From contig NZ_FNIA01000002.1 in assembly GCF_900103505.1 (NCBI RefSeq), positions 62,001 to 126,000 of the forward strand: a stretch of DNA of 64,000 nt, written 5' to 3'. The translations under genes were made by a program, and so were the position numbers. Under the pieces are notes generated by a model, which worked only from the letters and a program-made list of their open reading frames with translations, was not told where the DNA came from and made no database searches. The stretch's first letter is position 1; the number at the start of each line of letters is the position of its first letter. Origin of the DNA: Haloarchaeobius iranensis. Lineage in GTDB: Archaea; Halobacteriota; Halobacteria; Halobacteriales; Natrialbaceae. Below, one piece after another: positions 62,133-64,000 of this stretch.

Positions 62133-62576
62133 TCAGTCGTCGTCGAGGGCGGCTGTGACGGCGTCGAAGGCGTCGCGCCTCGCGATGCCGTAGTCACCGC
62201 TGTCGGGCAACAGGTCCGGGTCGCCGTCGTGGCGTCCGACGAGGTGCAGATGGAGGTGTGGAACGGACTGGTAGTCGGTGCTGTCGTTGAGGACGGCCAC
62301 GCCGTCGAACCCTCGTTCGTCGCTCCCACCGCCACGCATCCGGGTCGCGAGGTCCTGCACGTGCGCCATCACGTCCCCGAGGACGTCCGGCGGGACATCG
62401 AACAGCGATTCGTGGTGGGGTTTCGGAATCACGAGCACGTGCCCTGGCGCGACCGGGTCCAGCGGCGAGAAGGCGAGCGTCCCCGCCCCCTCCTCGCCAC
62501 CGTCGCGTTCCTCGACGACGAGCGCGTCCGCCTCGCCCGCGACGATGTCGCAGAACACGCAGTCGGTATCGGTCAT
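62133..62576 (-). CDS. HIT family hydrolase
   Basis: Nucleotide hydrolase/transferase of the HIT family. The 147-residue protein has a CVFCDIV zinc-binding start and the histidine-triad motif VPHLHLHLVGRH near 106-117. Typical length and the HxHxH motif are intact. Its ATG is located 94 nt upstream of sufD's stop; the two genes are on the same strand. Confidence 0.92.
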   Translation of the reverse strand: MTDTDCVFCDIVAGEADALVVEERDGGEEGAGTLAFSPLDPVAPGHVLVIPKPHHESLFDVPPDVLGDVMAHVQDLATRMRGGGSDERGFDGVAVLNDSTDYQSVPHLHLHLVGRHDGDPDLLPDSGDYGIARRDAFDAVTAALDDD

Positions 62577-62670
62577 ACGCTGGTCGACGAGAAGGACCCA
62601 CCTCAAGCTGCCGGCAGTGTGCGAAAGAACCGCAAAGAAACGAGCGCGGCGGCCGGACGCGGCGAGCGCG

Positions 62671-63909
62671 TCACTCGCGCAGCCGTTCGGCGACGAGCTC
62701 CTCGATGTCGTCGCGGAGTTCGTCGACGGCGACCTCCTCGAGGACCGGGACGAAGAAGCCCTCGACGAGCATGTTGCGGGCGCTGCGCGGGTCGACACCG
62801 CGGCTGGTCATGTAGAACAGGTCCTGTTCGTCGACCTGCCCGACCGTGGCGGAGTGGCTGGCCTCGGTGTCGTGGTTGTTGATGATGAGCTTCGGGGAGG
62901 CGTCGGCCTCGCTGTCGTCGGAGAGCATCAGCGTGTTCTCCCGCTGGTAGCTGCTGGTGTTCCAGGCGTCGCGGCCGACGTCCTGTACGCCCTCGTACAC
63001 GGAGCGGGCGCTGTCGTCGAGCACGCCGCGGGTGACGAGGTCGGCGGTGGTGTGCTCGGCGCGGTGCCAGACCCGACTGTTGATGTCGAAGTGCTGGTCG
63101 TCGTGGCCGAAGAACGCGCCGACGATGTGGCTCTCGGAGCCGTCGCCGTCGAGCGTCGTCTCGACCTCGCTCTTGGTCAGGCGCGAGCCCATGTTGGCCT
63201 CGATCCAGTTGACGTTGGCGTAGGTGTCGGCGGTGCCGCGCTTGAGCGTGTAGTTGTACGTCTCGTCGTCGAGGTTCTGGAGGCTCCCGTACTGGACGTG
63301 GGAGTTCTCGCCGGCCGCAACCTCGACGATGCCGCTGTAGTAGCGCTCGCCGTCGACGCTCGCATCCGAGGCGCTTCCCGCCTCGCGGTCCCCGGTGGAC
63401 TGGCGCTCCAGGATGGTGACGGAGGCGTTCTGCTCGGTGACGACGAGCGTGTAGTTGAACAGCGACTGGCTGTTCATCGTCGTCCGGATCTTCACGTCTT
63501 CGGCGTCGACGCCCTCGGGCACGTAGACGACGGTGCCGTCGGTGAACAGCGCGGTCGAGAGCGCGGTGAGGTAGTTCTCTTCCGGGTCGACGATACTGCC
63601 GAACTGCTCCTCGAGGAGGTCACCGTGCTTGGCGACGGCGTCGCTCCACTCGAGGACCTCGATGCCCTCGGCGCTCTCGCGCTCCTTGTCCTGGGCGGCG
63701 TTGAGCGGGTCGACGAAGCCCTCGAAGTCGAGGGCGTCGAGGTTCGTCCAGTCCCGCCCCGGCGTCCGGATGACGTCCGGCATCTCGAGGTCGTCGAGCG
63801 CCTCGAGCGCCTCGAGCCGGGTCTCGAGGAGCCACTCGGGCTCGCCGAGCTGCTCGGAGATCTGCTCCACCTGGTCTCGTGTGAGGTTGGCGTGTACCTG
63901 TGTGCTCAT
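62671..63909 (-). CDS. sufD: Fe-S cluster assembly protein SufD
   Basis: Scaffold subunit of the SufBCD Fe-S assembly complex, probably mediating iron entry. The 412-residue soluble protein has the beta-helix core of SufB/D with segments FFGHDDQHFDINSRVWHRAEHTTADL and LIINNHDTEASHSATVGQVDEQDLFYMTSRGV. It ends in DELRDDIEELVAERLRE. It follows the sufB gene by 2 nt, consistent with a sufC-B-D operon whose first genes are outside the window. Confidence 0.94.
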   Translation of the reverse strand: MSTQVHANLTRDQVEQISEQLGEPEWLLETRLEALEALDDLEMPDVIRTPGRDWTNLDALDFEGFVDPLNAAQDKERESAEGIEVLEWSDAVAKHGDLLEEQFGSIVDPEENYLTALSTALFTDGTVVYVPEGVDAEDVKIRTTMNSQSLFNYTLVVTEQNASVTILERQSTGDREAGSASDASVDGERYYSGIVEVAAGENSHVQYGSLQNLDDETYNYTLKRGTADTYANVNWIEANMGSRLTKSEVETTLDGDGSESHIVGAFFGHDDQHFDINSRVWHRAEHTTADLVTRGVLDDSARSVYEGVQDVGRDAWNTSSYQRENTLMLSDDSEADASPKLIINNHDTEASHSATVGQVDEQDLFYMTSRGVDPRSARNMLVEGFFVPVLEEVAVDELRDDIEELVAERLRE

Positions 63910-63911
63910 GA

Positions 63912-64000
63912 TTATCCGAGGCTCCCCTCCATCTCGAGCTCGATGAGGCGGTTGAGTTCGACCGCGTACTCGATGGGCAGCTCCTCCGTGATGGGCTCGA
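63912..64000 (-). CDS. sufB: C-terminal end of SufB (partial)
   Basis: The reading frame ends EPITEELPIEYAVELNRL, then IELEMEGSLG and TAA. This is the characteristic C terminus of SufB. The gene extends past the window edge and lies just upstream of sufD. Confidence 0.9.
   Translation of the reverse strand, partial: EPITEELPIEYAVELNRLIELEMEGSLG

Overview
The window is a contiguous piece of a haloarchaeal (class Halobacteria) chromosome. The evidence is a strongly GC-biased third codon position, very acidic proteins, archaeal translation genes (L44e, S27e, eIF2-alpha, Nop10), the archaeal CoA route (pantoate kinase, phosphopantothenate synthetase, CoaBC), archaeosortase A, halocyanins, and TATA boxes about 25-30 nt upstream of start codons, which imply many leaderless mRNAs. 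The genus cannot be told from sequence alone. Nearly all of it is ordinary chromosomal coding sequence. I see no rRNA, CRISPR array, insertion sequence or prophage. There are two tRNA genes and a few small scars of mobility or decay.

Layout. 0-3.2 kb: pantoate kinase, a membrane protein, phosphopantothenate synthetase, endonuclease III. 3.2-9.7 kb: a cytochrome bc-type complex (Rieske protein, b6-like cytochrome b, subunit IV-like protein) with a membrane-anchored halocyanin and five or six uncharacterised membrane proteins. 9.7-16 kb: an NAD-kinase-like protein, an M28 peptidase, an orphan E1-alpha, an Lrp regulator, an EamA transporter, an M42 peptidase. 16-22.2 kb: a second halocyanin and two convergent Trk potassium systems. 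22.2-26.3 kb: an SRPBCC protein, a repeat-rich surface protein, a flavoprotein, CoaBC. 26.4-32.8 kb: a complete seven-gene Mrp/Mnh cation/proton antiporter operon.

33-40.4 kb: a membrane winged-helix protein, a type IV pilin, HGPRTase, and a divergent peptide ABC transporter with no binding protein. 40.4-41 kb: a decayed NUDIX gene, tRNA-iMet and a degenerate copy of it. 41-45.4 kb: a GT2/GtrA pair diverging from a DUF2298 membrane protein, likely cell-surface glycan synthesis. 45.5-51.6 kb: a coiled-coil protein, the L44e-S27e-eIF2alpha-Nop10-PAC2 operon, a membrane J-domain protein, ArtA, a phosphoesterase. 51.6-59.9 kb: a cupin, an FAD oxidoreductase, threonine synthase, a DtxR regulator coupled to a GDT1-like transporter, LysE, HD and AlaX proteins, and a DUF3179 gene split by an in-frame TAG. 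59.9-64 kb: a small acidic protein, tRNA-Gln, an HNH endonuclease, a ferritin-like/DtxR pair, HIT, SufD and the end of SufB.

The dominant themes are respiration and ion homeostasis (bc complex, halocyanins, Mrp, two Trk systems), CoA synthesis, surface biogenesis (ArtA, pilin, glycan module, surface protein) and metal control (two DtxR modules, Suf, ferritin-like protein). The best candidates for undescribed biology are the bc complex with a copper protein in place of a c-type cytochrome, the DtxR-GDT1 unit with its palindrome, the GT2/GtrA/DUF2298 module, and a probably leaderless upstream ORF at the peptide transporter.
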